Below, piece by piece: positions 23,601-31,246 of a stretch of 36,467 bases of DNA (position 1 is its first letter; the number at the start of each line of letters is the position of its first letter). The stretch comes from Lachnospiraceae bacterium (GTDB taxonomy: Bacteria > Bacillota > Clostridia > Lachnospirales > Lachnospiraceae). The DNA lies in contig JAJQDT010000040.1 of NCBI GenBank assembly GCA_021202075.1, positions 1 through 36,467 on the forward strand, written 5' to 3'. The position numbers and the translations under genes are program-made. The notes under the pieces are model-generated. The model saw only the letters and a list, made by a program, of their open reading frames with translations, was not told the DNA's origin and did not search any database.

Positions 23601-24243
23601 TCTGTCGCATATCAGCGGCATCCGCCAGTCGGATGAGGAGACGCGAAGCTCTCTGGAACGGAAGCTGGGCGAGCGGCGAACGGCTGTGGAGGAACACATT
23701 CGCCTGGATACCCTTTATCGCCTCGTGTCCGGAAATGTCAAAGACAGCCGGATGGATCTGGAGACATTTGTGCAGCGCTATTATATGGAACGGATTCTGC
23801 ACGCGGCAAACCGGCGGTTCCTGGAAATGTCCGGCGGACAATTTGAGCTGCGCATGGTTGATGTCGAACTGGCCGGAAAAGGGAAAAACCGGGGGCTGGA
23901 TCTGATGGTTTACTCCACCGTGACAGGAAAAGAGCGCGAGATCCGAACCCTCTCCGGCGGCGAATCCTTTATGGCGGCATTGTCGCTGGCACTCGGCATG
24001 GCTGACCAGATCCAGCAGAGCACGGCGGCAATCCATCTGGACATGATGTTTATCGATGAGGGCTTCGGCTCCCTCGACGACCACTCCAGGAACCAGGCCG
24101 TCCGCGTTCTGAAGGAAATGGCGGGCGGCGACCGGCTGATCGGCATCATTTCTCATGTGACTGAGCTGAAGCAGGAAATCGACGACCAGCTGCTGGTGAC
24201 AAAGGATGAAACCGGCAGTCATGTGAAATGGCAGATCAGTTGA
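20623..24243 (+). CDS. sbcC: SbcC, ATPase subunit of the SbcCD DNA repair complex
   Basis: 1206-aa Rad50/SMC-like ATPase that holds DNA ends and drives SbcD. Walker A GDTGAGKT (34-41), long coiled coils on both sides of a CPVC zinc hook (C594, C597), signature LSGGESF and Walker B MMFIDEGFGSLD near the C-terminus. It is longer than the roughly 1050 residues usual for the family because of two inserts. Residues about 88-150, in the N-terminal lobe before VYKVRRVPRHLR, contain two EE-x-F-x-AD units. Residues 695-732, in the C-terminal coiled coil after the hook, contain three 12-13-residue units. Both are in frame and leave the motifs intact. Confidence 0.93.
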   Translation: MRPIALTMRSFGSYGKETTIRFDGLNQNLFLITGDTGAGKTTIFDAIVFALYGETGSSSNKKDGVVLQSQFTAYDREPFVELVFTEQGGLSPNQRSIYGKSGGRKPVSGKNHMVEDTTISEEEAFQADTGINVEEVFLADGVDEMTGSAVYKVRRVPRHLRLLTRGSGKGSATREVTGSVSLTMPDGMEYPSKETDKKLEEIIGLTKGQFMQVAMIAQGEFMELLRAKSDDKKVIFRKLFHTDLYRKIEEELASRRREKEKEMDEIRTTCRTEAAHVSVPEDYGKAAEVNRLKKQLTGGEMTALDAFLEALDELCAYLKAEQKKAETLRKTAKTQEIAKRNAYTNAQSLAQVYAQLEAAQKELAGYEAQKAEMEEMRRQIASLRAVAEIRNEYRLYYDAKKTVDASECAISEMEKALPAQKEGLQEAEKNQETQQKLSEEQQMEFARTRERVKQALELFWKMEEANQEIKENEEALIAARKAADAGRSRLERMEAQEAGWRRQEQELSGVPEQMAVWNGRKETSVRLAEHLEEVKILRKNEKTQERRCEKARREYTEADAAYQKARAKYEALRKLYLDEQAGILAGDLKDGLPCPVCGSVEHPHPAAAPMGEMGEISQDVLNGLEAEAQRLAEEQQKKAAASQTAAGSLEEKRESARRELEKLCRELAAAGADFRKELSESAHAAIGISMERNTATEDAGVSKAKAAAEGNADASKEMSAAEGNASASKAMNVENRIAGATAWNRGQELEKTDEAAEATEAEQVMKQAADWLQAWQKQLEAERTGLEQKLAQLSAVRKNLSGADAKKQKLRETAEAADAAVTETLTRLEGSRQKQKALAEQSGSYASKEAAEGALKAAEQAKKKQEAISRAASEAAKTAKQKVDRTTALLKKYRTEFPGQQQLCLERQTSYESCMRQKGLTEEQWKAFAAQHAPEEEKALQSRVDRYTQNRIAANSRIEAAQETIGGRPRPEPEALNAELKQAEEQLASAEAALSHISGIRQSDEETRSSLERKLGERRTAVEEHIRLDTLYRLVSGNVKDSRMDLETFVQRYYMERILHAANRRFLEMSGGQFELRMVDVELAGKGKNRGLDLMVYSTVTGKEREIRTLSGGESFMAALSLALGMADQIQQSTAAIHLDMMFIDEGFGSLDDHSRNQAVRVLKEMAGGDRLIGIISHVTELKQEIDDQLLVTKDETGSHVKWQIS
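20983..21060 (+). repeat. degenerate two-unit tandem repeat in the SbcC N-lobe insert
   Basis: Two 13-codon blocks, EEEAFQADTGINV and then EEVFLADGVDEMT (residues 121-146), align with one shifted residue. They lie inside a non-conserved insert that interrupts the first ATPase lobe. Confidence 0.4.
22705..22818 (+). repeat. three tandem units in the SbcC coiled coil
   Basis: Units of 36, 39 and 39 bases (22705-22740, 22741-22779, 22780-22818). The last two are nearly identical and encode AAEGNADASKEMS-type 13-mers. They are in frame and Ala/Lys/Glu-rich, like the surrounding coil. Confidence 0.75.
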
Positions 24244-24280
24244 GGAAATGATGTAACATTAAATCCGGGTAGCAAAACAG

Positions 24281-24371
24281 AAAATATAAAACATAAAACA
24301 AAAATAAAATCATAAAACACGAAACATAAACTGAAACATAAATACGAAACATAAAACATAAAACACAAAAC
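24281..24371. repeat. A-rich degenerate microsatellite
   Basis: Repeated AAACATAAA/AAAATAAA-type words over about 90 bases just after sbcC. No reading frame or known element is visible. It could bend DNA or serve as an UP-like region, but nothing shows this. Confidence 0.6.
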
Positions 24372-24401
24372 GAGTATGTAAAACAGAAGGTATACGTAGC
24401 T

Positions 24402-24446
24402 AATCCGGACAGCGGGCCACAGACGGTTTGCTGTCCGGATTGTTTT
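24402..24446 (+). terminator. terminator after sbcDC
   Basis: AATCCGGACAGC (24402-24413) pairs with GCTGTCCGGATT (24430-24441), followed by GTTTTA. The 12-base perfect stem makes it the likely end of the sbcD-sbcC transcript. Confidence 0.8.
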
Positions 24447-24534
24447 AGCATAAAACAAAACATCTCAGCATATATTTTGTGTAGGAAGACGCAGTGTGGC
24501 CAAGTAAAAGTGTGACCATGAAAATTACGCGCAT

Positions 24535-24614
24535 CGACAGGGCTGATGACTTTCGCTGACCGCCAAAGAGGGCGATACCTGCCGACAATCGAAGGCAGAT
24601 ACGCGAAAGTGTCG
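24535..24614 (+). other. structured leader, possible three-way junction RNA
   Basis: An outer stem ACTTTCGC (24549-24556) / GCGAAAGT (24603-24610) encloses two hairpins, CGCC-AAAGAG-GGCG (24561-24574) and CTGCC/GGCAG (24579-24598), with GATAC and ATAC in the junction strands. CGAC (24535) and GTCG (24611) can extend the outer stem past a bulge. It lies 70 bases upstream of the next gene. I could not match it to a known riboswitch. Confidence 0.4.
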
Positions 24615-24680
24615 GCCGCTGAAGTCGGGGTGTCTGCTGACTGAGCCGCGAGCTGTCGGAATATATGTGGGGAGGTTTTT

Positions 24681-26300
24681 ATGTCGGAATATAAACGATT
24701 CATAGCTTATTTTTACGAATATATAAATGGTGAAAAACAGAAGAATGCCGGTTTTGCCAAAGTGGAGCTGCGCAATGGAATGTGGCGGATTCTGTTCCGC
24801 CTGACCATTCCGGAGGCACCGGAACCACCGGTTCAGGTCTTTGGATTTGTGCGGGAAGGCGAGTATCTTCTCGGCATTCCGCTTGGAACGATGAATCCGG
24901 GCTGCAAAGCGCCGGAAGAGTGGGCCTGGCGGGCCGACACGCCGGTCGGTAAGGAACATTATTATTTCGAACAGATGAATGGCATTCGTATTGTGAGCGG
25001 AGACGGAAGGGAGTTCATCACTGTATGGGATGACGAACCGGTAATCCTCGGGCGCTTTGTGAGAGAGCTGCCGGAAGCTTCAGTGACAGAAAGACAATAT
25101 GCTCTGGTTGAAAATCAACTGGATATACAGGTCGGCAGAGGGCCGGAGCAACCGAAAGTGCCGGTTCAGCCGGAAATGCCCGAGCTGCCCGGAGAGCCGA
25201 AGGCGCCGGAACAGCCAGAAGAGCCAGGGCAGCACGGAGAGCCGGAAATGCCCAAGCCATCAGAAGAGCCAGGGCAGCTCGGAGAGTCGGAAGTGCCGGA
25301 ACTGCCGGAAGAATCGCATCAGCCAGAAAAACCGGAACCACAGGATATTCCGGGATTTCCGGTTCGGCCGGAGTTGCCGCCGGAGAAAGAACCATTGCGG
25401 GAACCGAAGCAGCCGCCGGAGATAGAGCCATCGCGGGAGTCGGAGCAGCCGCTGGAGATAGAACCGTTGCAGGAGCCGGAACTTCCGCCGGAATCCAAAT
25501 CATCGCAGAAGCCAGAAGAATCACTCGCATCGGATTCTCCCCAAAATCTGGAACTGCAGCGGATGGCAGGGCTTGTACAAAGCATCGAATCGCAGCAAAT
25601 ACCAGAAGCACAGAAAGAATCTCAGAAGAAACTTCAGGAAGAACTTCAAAAGAAACAGCAGAAAGAATTTCAGGAAGAGCTTCAGGAAGAACTTCAGAAG
25701 GAACCCCGGAAAGGATTTCGAAAAGAACCCATACCACCACATGCAACAGAAGCACGGGAACCACGCGCAAAAGAAGAGATGTCGGATGAGGAATTTCGCC
25801 AAGCGCTCAGGAAAATGCAGAATGCCAATTGGAAAAAGACGGATATTAACCGAAACCGGCATAATCAGGTGAAACAAAATCCGGCGGAACGCCTGATTCG
25901 GAGCAGGCAGCGGTTTCAACCGTTTCGGGACAACGAATTTACAGACTGTGTACAGATAAAGCTGTGCGACATTCTTCCGCTTCAGCAGGAAAACTGGAAG
26001 GTTGGCAGAAGCAATTTTCTCCAGCACGGCTATTACCTATACCGCCATCTTTTGCTCGGGCGGACGAAAGACGGACAATACATACTCGGTGTACCGGGAA
26101 TGTGTAACCAGCAGGAAGAATATATGGCGCAGATGTTCGGGTACGATCATTTTAAGATAGCCGCCTCCGGTGGCTGCCGCCGCAGGTTTGGCTACTGGTA
26201 CCGGATAATGGAAGAGCCGGAGCGTGGCGAGGATGCAGATGTCTCGCTTATGCAGGAGTATCCTGAGATGAGTGAACGTGATGCCAGGGTACAAATGTGA
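24681..26300 (+). CDS. Pro/Glu-rich repeat protein with conserved end domains, function unknown
   Basis: 539-aa protein with no signal peptide or membrane segment. Residues 1-135 form a conserved-looking beta-rich domain (FIAYFYEYINGEKQKNAGF, WRILFRLTIPEAPEPP, GFVREGEYLLGIPLG). Residues about 150-380 are low-complexity: Pro/Glu arrays of 15- and 12-residue units, then a Gln/Glu/Lys stretch built on QEELQ. Residues about 410-520 form a second domain (CDILPLQQENWKVGRSNFL, HLLLGRTKDGQYILGVPG, RRRFGYWYRI). The C-terminal part resembles a domain of unknown function I associate with Lachnospiraceae (perhaps DUF6128), but I am not certain. GGGAGG precedes the ATG. The small membrane protein gene follows. 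Confidence 0.75.
   Translation: MSEYKRFIAYFYEYINGEKQKNAGFAKVELRNGMWRILFRLTIPEAPEPPVQVFGFVREGEYLLGIPLGTMNPGCKAPEEWAWRADTPVGKEHYYFEQMNGIRIVSGDGREFITVWDDEPVILGRFVRELPEASVTERQYALVENQLDIQVGRGPEQPKVPVQPEMPELPGEPKAPEQPEEPGQHGEPEMPKPSEEPGQLGESEVPELPEESHQPEKPEPQDIPGFPVRPELPPEKEPLREPKQPPEIEPSRESEQPLEIEPLQEPELPPESKSSQKPEESLASDSPQNLELQRMAGLVQSIESQQIPEAQKESQKKLQEELQKKQQKEFQEELQEELQKEPRKGFRKEPIPPHATEAREPRAKEEMSDEEFRQALRKMQNANWKKTDINRNRHNQVKQNPAERLIRSRQRFQPFRDNEFTDCVQIKLCDILPLQQENWKVGRSNFLQHGYYLYRHLLLGRTKDGQYILGVPGMCNQQEEYMAQMFGYDHFKIAASGGCRRRFGYWYRIMEEPERGEDADVSLMQEYPEMSERDARVQM
25218..25352 (+). repeat. three 45-base in-frame units
   Basis: Units 25218-25262, 25263-25307 and 25308-25352 encode 15-mers such as EEPGQHGEPEMPKPS; the third is diverged. 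Confidence 0.7.
25377..25520 (+). repeat. four 36-base in-frame units
   Basis: Units at 25377, 25413, 25449 and 25485 encode 12-mers of the form PPEIEPSRESEQ. The array is again four copies of a unit divisible by three, adjacent to the 45-base array. Confidence 0.75.
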
Positions 26301-26372
26301 AAATGAGAGAAGCCAGTGAAAATGAGAGAAGCCAGTGAAAATGAGAGAAGCCAGTGAAAATCATAGAAGCCA
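26297..26372 (+). repeat. 19-base intergenic tandem repeat
   Basis: Four units of GTGAAAATGAGAGAAGCCA type starting at 26297, 26316, 26335 and 26354, the first three identical and the fourth with changes, then degenerate remnants to about 26415. The first unit contains the stop codon of the upstream gene. The 19-base period does not preserve frame, so it is noncoding. Confidence 0.9.
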
Positions 26373-26446
26373 ATGAAAATCTGTGAGATGGTGAAAGCCA
26401 GTAAAAATCAGAGAAAATTCAGAGAAAAATCGGAGGAGACCAGATT

Positions 26447-26821
26447 GTGGAAATTTTAAGAGAGCGTGGAAAAGGATTTGGAAGGGCACTGGGGGCGCTG
26501 GTGCTTGCGTTTCTGGTAACGATTGTATTGCTGCTGGGATTTGCGTTTCTGCTTCTGAAGCTGCAGCTGGACGTGGGGAAAACTGAAATTGGAATTATGG
26601 TGATTTATGTGGTCTCCTGCTTTGCGGGAGGCTGGGCCTGCGGCCGCAGGGCAGAGAGGCGGAAATTCCTCTGGGGGATGCTGACCGGCGTGCTGTATTT
26701 CCTGCTTCTTCTGGTGGTTTCAGGGCTGGGAGAGGAGGCGCTGCAGCCTCAGCTGACCAGAACGGCTGTTGCTTTTGTATTGTGTGCGGGCGGAGGAACG
26801 CTTGGCGGGATGCTGGCGTGA
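26447..26821 (+). CDS. small four-helix membrane protein (TIGR04086-like)
   Basis: 124-aa integral membrane protein with four hydrophobic segments (LVLAFLVTIVLLLGFAFLLL, IMVIYVVSCFAGGWACG, WGMLTGVLYFLLLLVV, AVAFVLCAGGGTLGGML). The length, the GGWxxGRRAxRRKFLWG loop and the GGTLGGM end match the TIGR04086 family of unknown function, found in spore-forming Clostridia and Bacilli. Start is GTG 26447, preceded by GGAGGAG with normal spacing. Confidence 0.75.
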   Translation: MEILRERGKGFGRALGALVLAFLVTIVLLLGFAFLLLKLQLDVGKTEIGIMVIYVVSCFAGGWACGRRAERRKFLWGMLTGVLYFLLLLVVSGLGEEALQPQLTRTAVAFVLCAGGGTLGGMLA

Positions 26822-26891
26822 TGTAAGGGAAAAATCACAGTCGCGAGAACGGATATATGAGACAGGGAAAGCCGCGCCCGAAAATTAACCC

Positions 26892-26920
26892 TTGCCATGG
26901 GCTGAAAAATATGGTATCTT
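26892..26920 (+). promoter_or_regulatory. candidate promoter of the AAA ATPase gene
   Basis: TTGCCA (26892-26897), 17-base spacer, TATCTT (26915-26920). A direct repeat of three 15-base units (AAAATGATTTTAATA type, 26942-26986) lies just downstream in the predicted leader. Confidence 0.5.
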
Positions 26921-26941
26921 TCATTCAGACGGATTTAATTC

Positions 26942-26986
26942 AAAATGATTTTAATAAAAATGATTTTAATAAAAATGATTTGAATG
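26942..26986. repeat. three 15-base AT-rich direct repeats
   Basis: Units at 26942, 26957 and 26972, the first two identical. They lie in the leader of the ATPase gene. Could be a binding array or slippage product. Confidence 0.8.
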
Positions 26987-27087
26987 AAATCTATTCAAAC
27001 AAAGCATCAGATGAAAGGGAAGCACCCATCATCTAAAGTTAATGGGATTGCGACCACATTCTTTTAAATGACGGCGGAGGCGCGGAC

Positions 27088-28506
27088 ATGTTTTTAGCCA
27101 GACAAAAGGAACTAAACAGTCTGAATGAATTATATAACCGATCCGGATTTCGGATGTCTGTTATTTACGGGAGAAGACGTATCGGAAAATCTACCCTGAT
27201 TACAGAATTTATCCGGGATAAAAGGGCGATTTTTTATACCGCGACAAAAGTGGGAAAGGAACGGAATCTTGAATTGTTTTCCGGACAGGTCATTTCTGCC
27301 CTGGATCCGGCATTCGGAGCGGCAGTGTTTTCTTCTGTAGAAGCTGTTTTTGATTTTATTACGCAGAAAATGGGAACGGAGCCGCTGATTCTTGTGATTG
27401 ATGAGCTTCCGTATTGGGCGGAAAAGGACGAAGCGCTTCTTTCGGTTCTTCAAAAATACATCGATACGCAATGGATGGATAAGAACTTAATGATCATTTT
27501 GTGCGGATCGGCTCTGAGTTTCATGGAAAAAAGAGTACTCAGTGAAAAAAGTCCGTTGTTCGGCAGAAGAACCTCGCAGATCAGGCTGGAGGCTTTCAAT
27601 TATAAGGATGCTGCGCTTTTTGTTCCGGATTACTCGCCGGAGGAAAAAGCAATCTGCTATGGCATTACCGGCGGCGTGGCGAAATATCTTTCGATGATTG
27701 ATGGCGCGATGAGTATTGATGAGAATATAAAGCGGCTTTTTTTCCGCACAGACGGCTACCTGTATGATGAGACAAGAAATTTTCTTTCACAGGAGTTCTC
27801 CGATGTCACGCTGGTCAATAATGTGATTGAGCAGGTGGCATCCGGGGTGAACACGATAAATGAAATTTCTCAAAAGGTGAAAGAAGGGACATCGACGGTT
27901 CTTTATACGCTTGAGCGTCTGATGGAAATTGATCTGATCGAAAAAAGAAAATGTATCACCGAAGAAAAAAATCGAAAAAAGACGCAGTATGTTTTGAAGG
28001 ATTCGATGTTTAAATTCTGGTATGAATATATTCCAAAGGCCGCCAGCGTGATCGAGATGGGCTATGGCGATATCTATTATGAAAATGCGGTAAAGCCGTC
28101 GCTGCATGCGTATATGGGAAGCGTTTTTGAAGGTATGTGCCGGTATTATACCCTGGAGCAGGGAATTCTGGGGGCTTATGGTAATCTGATAACTAACGTG
28201 GGAACCTGGTGGGGGATGGAAGCGGTTTCCGGTTCCGGGCAGAAAAAAGCTTCGCAGACTGCCGACATTGATGTCGTGGCCATCTCAGAGCTGGATAAAA
28301 CCGCTGTAATTGGCGAGTGTAAATTTAAAAATGAGAAAATCGACAAGAGTGTCTATGAGACCCTGATGCGGCGTTCATCCCTGATTTCCGGTAAATACAG
28401 GGTTTTAAAATATCTGTTTTTTTCACTGAGCGGTTACTCGGACTGGTTTAGCGGATTGCAGGATGACAATGTCATTTTATTATCACTGGATGACCTGTAT
28501 CAATGA
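27088..28506 (+). CDS. AAA ATPase with DUF234-like nuclease C-terminus
   Basis: 472-aa protein of the archaeal-ATPase family. The N-terminal P-loop is YGRRRIGKSTL (near residue 28); Walker B is LILVIDELPYW; sensor-like LMIILCGSALSFM follows. A winged-helix stretch (INEISQKVKEGTSTVLYTLERL) separates it from a C-terminal restriction-like domain, where ADIDVVAISELDK and GECKFKNE give the D...E-x-K pattern of PD-(D/E)xK nucleases (DUF234). Members are common, often solitary and mobile-looking; function is unproven, with defence or DNA repair the usual guess. GGAGG precedes the ATG. It converges with nrdG. Confidence 0.85.
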   Translation: MFLARQKELNSLNELYNRSGFRMSVIYGRRRIGKSTLITEFIRDKRAIFYTATKVGKERNLELFSGQVISALDPAFGAAVFSSVEAVFDFITQKMGTEPLILVIDELPYWAEKDEALLSVLQKYIDTQWMDKNLMIILCGSALSFMEKRVLSEKSPLFGRRTSQIRLEAFNYKDAALFVPDYSPEEKAICYGITGGVAKYLSMIDGAMSIDENIKRLFFRTDGYLYDETRNFLSQEFSDVTLVNNVIEQVASGVNTINEISQKVKEGTSTVLYTLERLMEIDLIEKRKCITEEKNRKKTQYVLKDSMFKFWYEYIPKAASVIEMGYGDIYYENAVKPSLHAYMGSVFEGMCRYYTLEQGILGAYGNLITNVGTWWGMEAVSGSGQKKASQTADIDVVAISELDKTAVIGECKFKNEKIDKSVYETLMRRSSLISGKYRVLKYLFFSLSGYSDWFSGLQDDNVILLSLDDLYQ

Positions 28507-28542
28507 AAGGTTCAGGCCGAAAAAACGACTGAATACAGTATT

Positions 28543-29025
28543 CTACTGCAAATGAATGATTCTTTGATTTTTACTCCCGCGGAACTGCAGCGAAATGTCC
28601 TTCTCCGCTTCTATGAACTCTCCGTCCACGAGCACATCGATGTATGAAAGCATCTCCAGCGTCACATCTGTGAATACGCGGCCGCCGGGGATCAGGTCAA
28701 CGTCATACAAATATCCGGTGTAGCACCAGATATCCTTATCAGGATAGTGCTCCCGGATTTTTTTCATGAGCGCGGCGACCACCGGCTGGTTTTCCGGCTC
28801 AAACGGCTCGCCGCCGAGCGCGGTAAAGCCCTGAATATAGTCGGGCGCGAGCGCTTCCAGAATTTCTGTTTCGGTCTCGGAGGTAAACGGTTGCCCATAG
28901 GAAAAATCCCACGTCTCAGCATTGAAACAGCCCTTGCAGTGATGTCTGCAGCCGGAGACGAAGAGGGAGACCCGGACGCCCGGACCGTCGGCGATGTCGT
29001 ATTTTTTGATATTTCCATAATTCAT
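28543..29025 (-). CDS. nrdG: NrdG, anaerobic ribonucleotide reductase activating protein
   Basis: 160-aa radical-SAM enzyme that installs the glycyl radical on anaerobic ribonucleotide reductase NrdD. The iron-sulfur motif CRHHCKGC, the GPGVRVSLFVSG lead-in, GGEPFEPEN and WCYTGYL are typical. Start is placed at ATG 29025, where GTGAGG lies 9 bases upstream and the family normally begins (MNYGNIKKYDIADGPG). The frame is open for another 121 codons upstream but shows no known domain. nrdD is not adjacent, which is less common. Confidence 0.92.
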   Translation of the reverse strand: MNYGNIKKYDIADGPGVRVSLFVSGCRHHCKGCFNAETWDFSYGQPFTSETETEILEALAPDYIQGFTALGGEPFEPENQPVVAALMKKIREHYPDKDIWCYTGYLYDVDLIPGGRVFTDVTLEMLSYIDVLVDGEFIEAEKDISLQFRGSKNQRIIHLQ

Positions 29026-29381
29026 AATTTTGTTCCTCACATAATGCCAGCAGCCTTTATTGTGTATTGCAATTCTAAGTGTATTCTGCCTGCCGGTTTC
29101 GCCGACAGCATAATCCGGAATCTGCTCCGGTCTCCACAGCTGTTTCGGTTGGCGCCTGCGTCCTCGATTTTCTGCGAGAATCAGGACATAAGACGTGTGC
29201 CACTCGCACACAGGATCGTTCAGTATCCCGCTGCTTCGAAAGATCATAATACGTTCATTTCCAGTGACAGAATTGAATCTATCATAGTAATTCCCGTAAA
29301 AACTGTCAAGCCTTTTACCCCAAGGAATTTTGTACCGGTGGCCGTTATGATAATGCTTTTTTGATCGGCAGAATTTTGTGC
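29026..29381. other. gap between nrdG and the blaI promoter
   Basis: About 356 bases without a supported gene. The minus strand is open in the nrdG frame all the way (to 29388), encoding a basic, Trp/Arg-rich sequence that matches no family I know. No clear terminator or promoter for nrdG was found. Confidence 0.4.
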
Positions 29382-29410
29382 TTGACATTTTACTACAAAT
29401 GTAGTAAGTT
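29382..29410 (+). promoter_or_regulatory. promoter of the blaI operon with BlaI/MecI-type operator
   Basis: TTGACA (29382-29387), 17-base spacer, weak TAAGTT -10. The spacer contains the perfect dyad TTACTACA-AA-TGTAGTAA (29390-29407), the TACA/TGTA form bound by BlaI/MecI repressors. Autoregulation of the operon is therefore expected. Confidence 0.8.
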
Positions 29411-29503
29411 AGTAATATAGAAGAAACAAAATGCTCTGTTTACCGTATTCGGTGCAGGGTAAGCAATTCGCTATCGCACAGAGGAAAGGAGACAGGAGAA
29501 AAA

Positions 29504-29884
29504 ATGATTCGTGAAACGTTAAGCAACAGCGAGACCTATATTATGAAGGTCGTCTGGTCGGGGGATGCGGATATCTCCGTGATGGATCTGGTGGAAGAGC
29601 TTCGCGAGCGCTATGGGAAGGATTACCAGCGATCGACGATCGCGACGTTTCTGGTCCGGCTGGCCAGCAAAGGATTCGTCAGCACGTACAAAAGAAAGAA
29701 ATATGCCTATGTCCACGCGGAAGTGAGCGAGGCGGACTACAAAGCCTATATCGCTCAGAATGAGACGGACTTCTGGTTCTCAGGGAGGGCGTCGGAATAC
29801 TTTGCGGCGCTGTGCAGTTCGAAGGAGCTCTCGAAGGACGAGATTGAGAGGATTCGGGGGATGCTGGATGGGATGGATAATTAA
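29504..29884 (+). CDS. BlaI/MecI/CopY-family transcriptional repressor
   Basis: 126-aa winged-helix repressor. The N-terminal DNA-binding part (SNSETYIMKVVWSGDADISV, YQRSTIATFLVRLASKGFV, RKKYAYVH) matches the family, followed by the dimerisation helices (FAALCSSKELSKDEIERIRGML). A BlaI-type operator precedes the gene and a BlaR-like M56 protease overlaps its end, so it is the DNA-binding half of a two-component signal-proteolysis switch. GGAAAGGAGACAGGAG precedes the ATG. Confidence 0.92.
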   Translation: MIRETLSNSETYIMKVVWSGDADISVMDLVEELRERYGKDYQRSTIATFLVRLASKGFVSTYKRKKYAYVHAEVSEADYKAYIAQNETDFWFSGRASEYFAALCSSKELSKDEIERIRGMLDGMDN

Positions 29885-31157
29885 GATCATGGCGGCAATC
29901 CTTCTGACAGAGCTGACCGGGAGCACGCTTCTGGTTTGCTGGTACGCGGTCGGACGCTTCCTGGATAAGAGAGGATATTTGAATATTCTGTATCCGTTTT
30001 TGAAGCTGATTGCGCTGTTCTTTCTGTGCCCGGTCTCGTTTCTGGTCCTTTGGGCTGCCGGGCACAACCGCCCCGGTTGGGGAGGCGTTCTGTTCTGGCC
30101 GACACCGGCCATCAGCATCTGGGCAAAAGCGGCGGCGGTGATCTGGAGCATCGGATTTCTGGCAATGGCTGCCTACTGCGCAGCGGAGGCGGTTCGAACC
30201 CGCCTGCGGATAAAGTCACAGATATGCTGCGACAGGGCACGCCAGGAGTTTTTTGAGCAGGTGTGCCGGGAGGCGGAGGTGGCTGTCGGGCGGATCCGGC
30301 TGTGCGAGAGCTATCAGGTTCCGGTGCCGATGATCACGGGGATCATTCATCCGGTGATCTTGCTTCCGGTGGAGAAATACACGGATCCGGAGCTTCGGAT
30401 GATTCTGACGCATGAGGTGGTGCATTACAAACACAGGGATCTGTGGCTGAAGGCCGCGGCCTCTGTGATTCTGATGATCGGGTGGTTCAATCCGTTTGTC
30501 TGGCTTTATTGCTCGCTCGTAGAGCGGTGGACGGAATATGCGTGCGATTATACAGCCTGCGGGATCGTTGGTGACACGAAAGAATATTTTGAAGTCATTC
30601 TGAAAATGGCCAGGAAGGCGGGGCCTGTAAAAAGTTACCTCTCAGCCTCCCTTTTTGAAAGCACGCATGAGCTGGTGCGGAGAGTCGGCAGAATGGCCAA
30701 ATACCAGAAGCTGGAAAAGCCGCGCAGAGCCAGAAGCGTTAGAGCATGTCTTGGCTTACTTGTGATCAGCTTCATCTCGGTAGTGTTCCTCTCCCTGCGG
30801 GCTGCCACGGTTTATCAGAGCCTTCATGACAAGACCGCTTCCCTGCAGGAAGAAAGCGGGACACAGCCGTCCTGGTTTACGAGTATAGCGGTGAAAGCGC
30901 CCGATCAGACATGGGTATCCTCCGGATCGTTTGCCGCCGAAAAAGGACAGAGCATCGTAGTGAACGGCACAATCTGGCCGTCTGGCGGCCCGGTGAAAAT
31001 CGGAATCAGCGGCTCCGACGGGGAAATGCGGTATGTAGAGGCTTCCTCGGATTATCTGCAGGAATTTCCGATCACAAAATCGGATAACTACAGCTTCATC
31101 GTCCAGAATTCCAGCGGCGTCGATGTGGAAGTCTCCGGCTATATCTGGTGCTGGTGA
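29868..31157 (+). CDS. M56-family membrane metalloprotease (BlaR1-like) with unusual sensor
   Basis: 429-aa polytopic protein. The zinc protease motif HEVVHYKHRD (H182, E183, H186) lies between hydrophobic segments, as in BlaR1/MecR1, which cleave or trigger loss of their repressor. Last membrane segment near residue 300 (ACLGLLVISFISVVFLSL). The outer C-terminal part is only about 110 residues (SWFTSIAVKAPDQTW, SGSFAAEKGQSIVVNG, YSFIVQNSSG) and looks like a small beta-sandwich, not a penicillin-binding domain; no SxxK or KTG motif is present. So it is not expected to sense beta-lactams. Start ATG 29868 overlaps the end of blaI by 17 bases; ATG 29889 is an alternative. Confidence 0.87.
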   Translation: MGWIIKIMAAILLTELTGSTLLVCWYAVGRFLDKRGYLNILYPFLKLIALFFLCPVSFLVLWAAGHNRPGWGGVLFWPTPAISIWAKAAAVIWSIGFLAMAAYCAAEAVRTRLRIKSQICCDRARQEFFEQVCREAEVAVGRIRLCESYQVPVPMITGIIHPVILLPVEKYTDPELRMILTHEVVHYKHRDLWLKAAASVILMIGWFNPFVWLYCSLVERWTEYACDYTACGIVGDTKEYFEVILKMARKAGPVKSYLSASLFESTHELVRRVGRMAKYQKLEKPRRARSVRACLGLLVISFISVVFLSLRAATVYQSLHDKTASLQEESGTQPSWFTSIAVKAPDQTWVSSGSFAAEKGQSIVVNGTIWPSGGPVKIGISGSDGEMRYVEASSDYLQEFPITKSDNYSFIVQNSSGVDVEVSGYIWCW

Positions 31158-31246
31158 CGGCGGAGGAATACGGAGCAGGAAAAAGTAAAGCATCAGACGT
31201 CAAATCCGGTGAGCGTAAATGGTGTAAAATGGAGAGGAGGGATTGT

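Noticed and set aside
26297..26415. CRISPR array
   Set aside because: Units are directly adjacent 19-mers with no spacers and no cas genes nearby.
30187..30215. tRNA-like T-arm sequence (GGTTCGAACC)
   Set aside because: It lies inside the M56 protease gene in frame, and no acceptor or anticodon arms are present around it.
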